7,050 nucleotides of DNA from Syntrophomonadaceae bacterium (lineage in GTDB: Bacteria; Bacillota_D; Dethiobacteria; DTU022): assembly GCA_003562605.1 (NCBI GenBank), contig PWUG01000408.1, positions 1 to 7,050 of the forward strand, given 5' to 3'. Below are positions 7,026-7,050 of the stretch, piece after piece; within the stretch, counting starts at the first letter, position 1; each line of letters begins with the position of its first letter. The notes under the pieces were generated by a model that saw nothing but the letters and a program-made list of their open reading frames with translations, was not told the DNA's origin and did not search any database. The translations under genes were made by a program, and so were the position numbers.

Positions 7026-7050
7026 TATTCGAAATGAAACAGATGAAAAA

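Noticed and set aside
7034..7050. ATG at 7034 as the start of the next gene
   Set aside because: No ribosome binding site precedes it and only five codons are visible, so a gene cannot be supported.

Overview
The window is an ordinary housekeeping segment, all on the + strand, most likely from a member of the Bacillota (Firmicutes), probably class Clostridia. Three observations support this. The gene order closely follows the one known from Bacillus subtilis (secDF, yrvD, recJ, apt, relA, dtd). RecJ has the long C-terminal extension typical of that phylum. There is a single long bifunctional Rel synthetase/hydrolase with the RFKD (RXKD-type) motif. secD and secF are separate genes rather than one fused secDF. 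Base composition looks intermediate (neither strongly AT- nor GC-rich) and is even across the genes. The exact genus cannot be read from the sequence.

Layout: 1-396 is the 3' end of secD, cut by the window edge. 396-1319 is secF, sharing one base with secD. 1345-1758 is a small two-helix LapA/DUF1049-type membrane protein (a probable YrvD counterpart). 1755-4181 is recJ, coupled to it by an ATGA overlap. 4182-4367 is a 186-base non-coding gap, AT-rich in its last third, that probably holds the promoter of the second unit. 4368-6554 is the Rel (p)ppGpp synthetase/hydrolase. 6576-7025 is dtd, 21 bases after rel and starting with GTG. 7026-7050 holds only the first bases of the next intergenic region or gene.

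Functionally there are two likely transcription units. The first (secD-secF-lapA-recJ) joins the Sec translocon's proton-driven accessory complex to a membrane protein of poorly known role and to the 5'-3' single-strand exonuclease of DNA repair. The second (rel-dtd) joins the stringent-response enzyme to the D-aminoacyl-tRNA deacylase, both tied to the state of tRNA charging.

I found no mobile element, CRISPR array, RNA gene or unknown multi-gene system. The points worth a second look are the missing apt gene between recJ and rel, an Asn in place of a usually conserved Asp in SecF, the acidic coiled-coil tail of the LapA-like protein, and the leader of rel.
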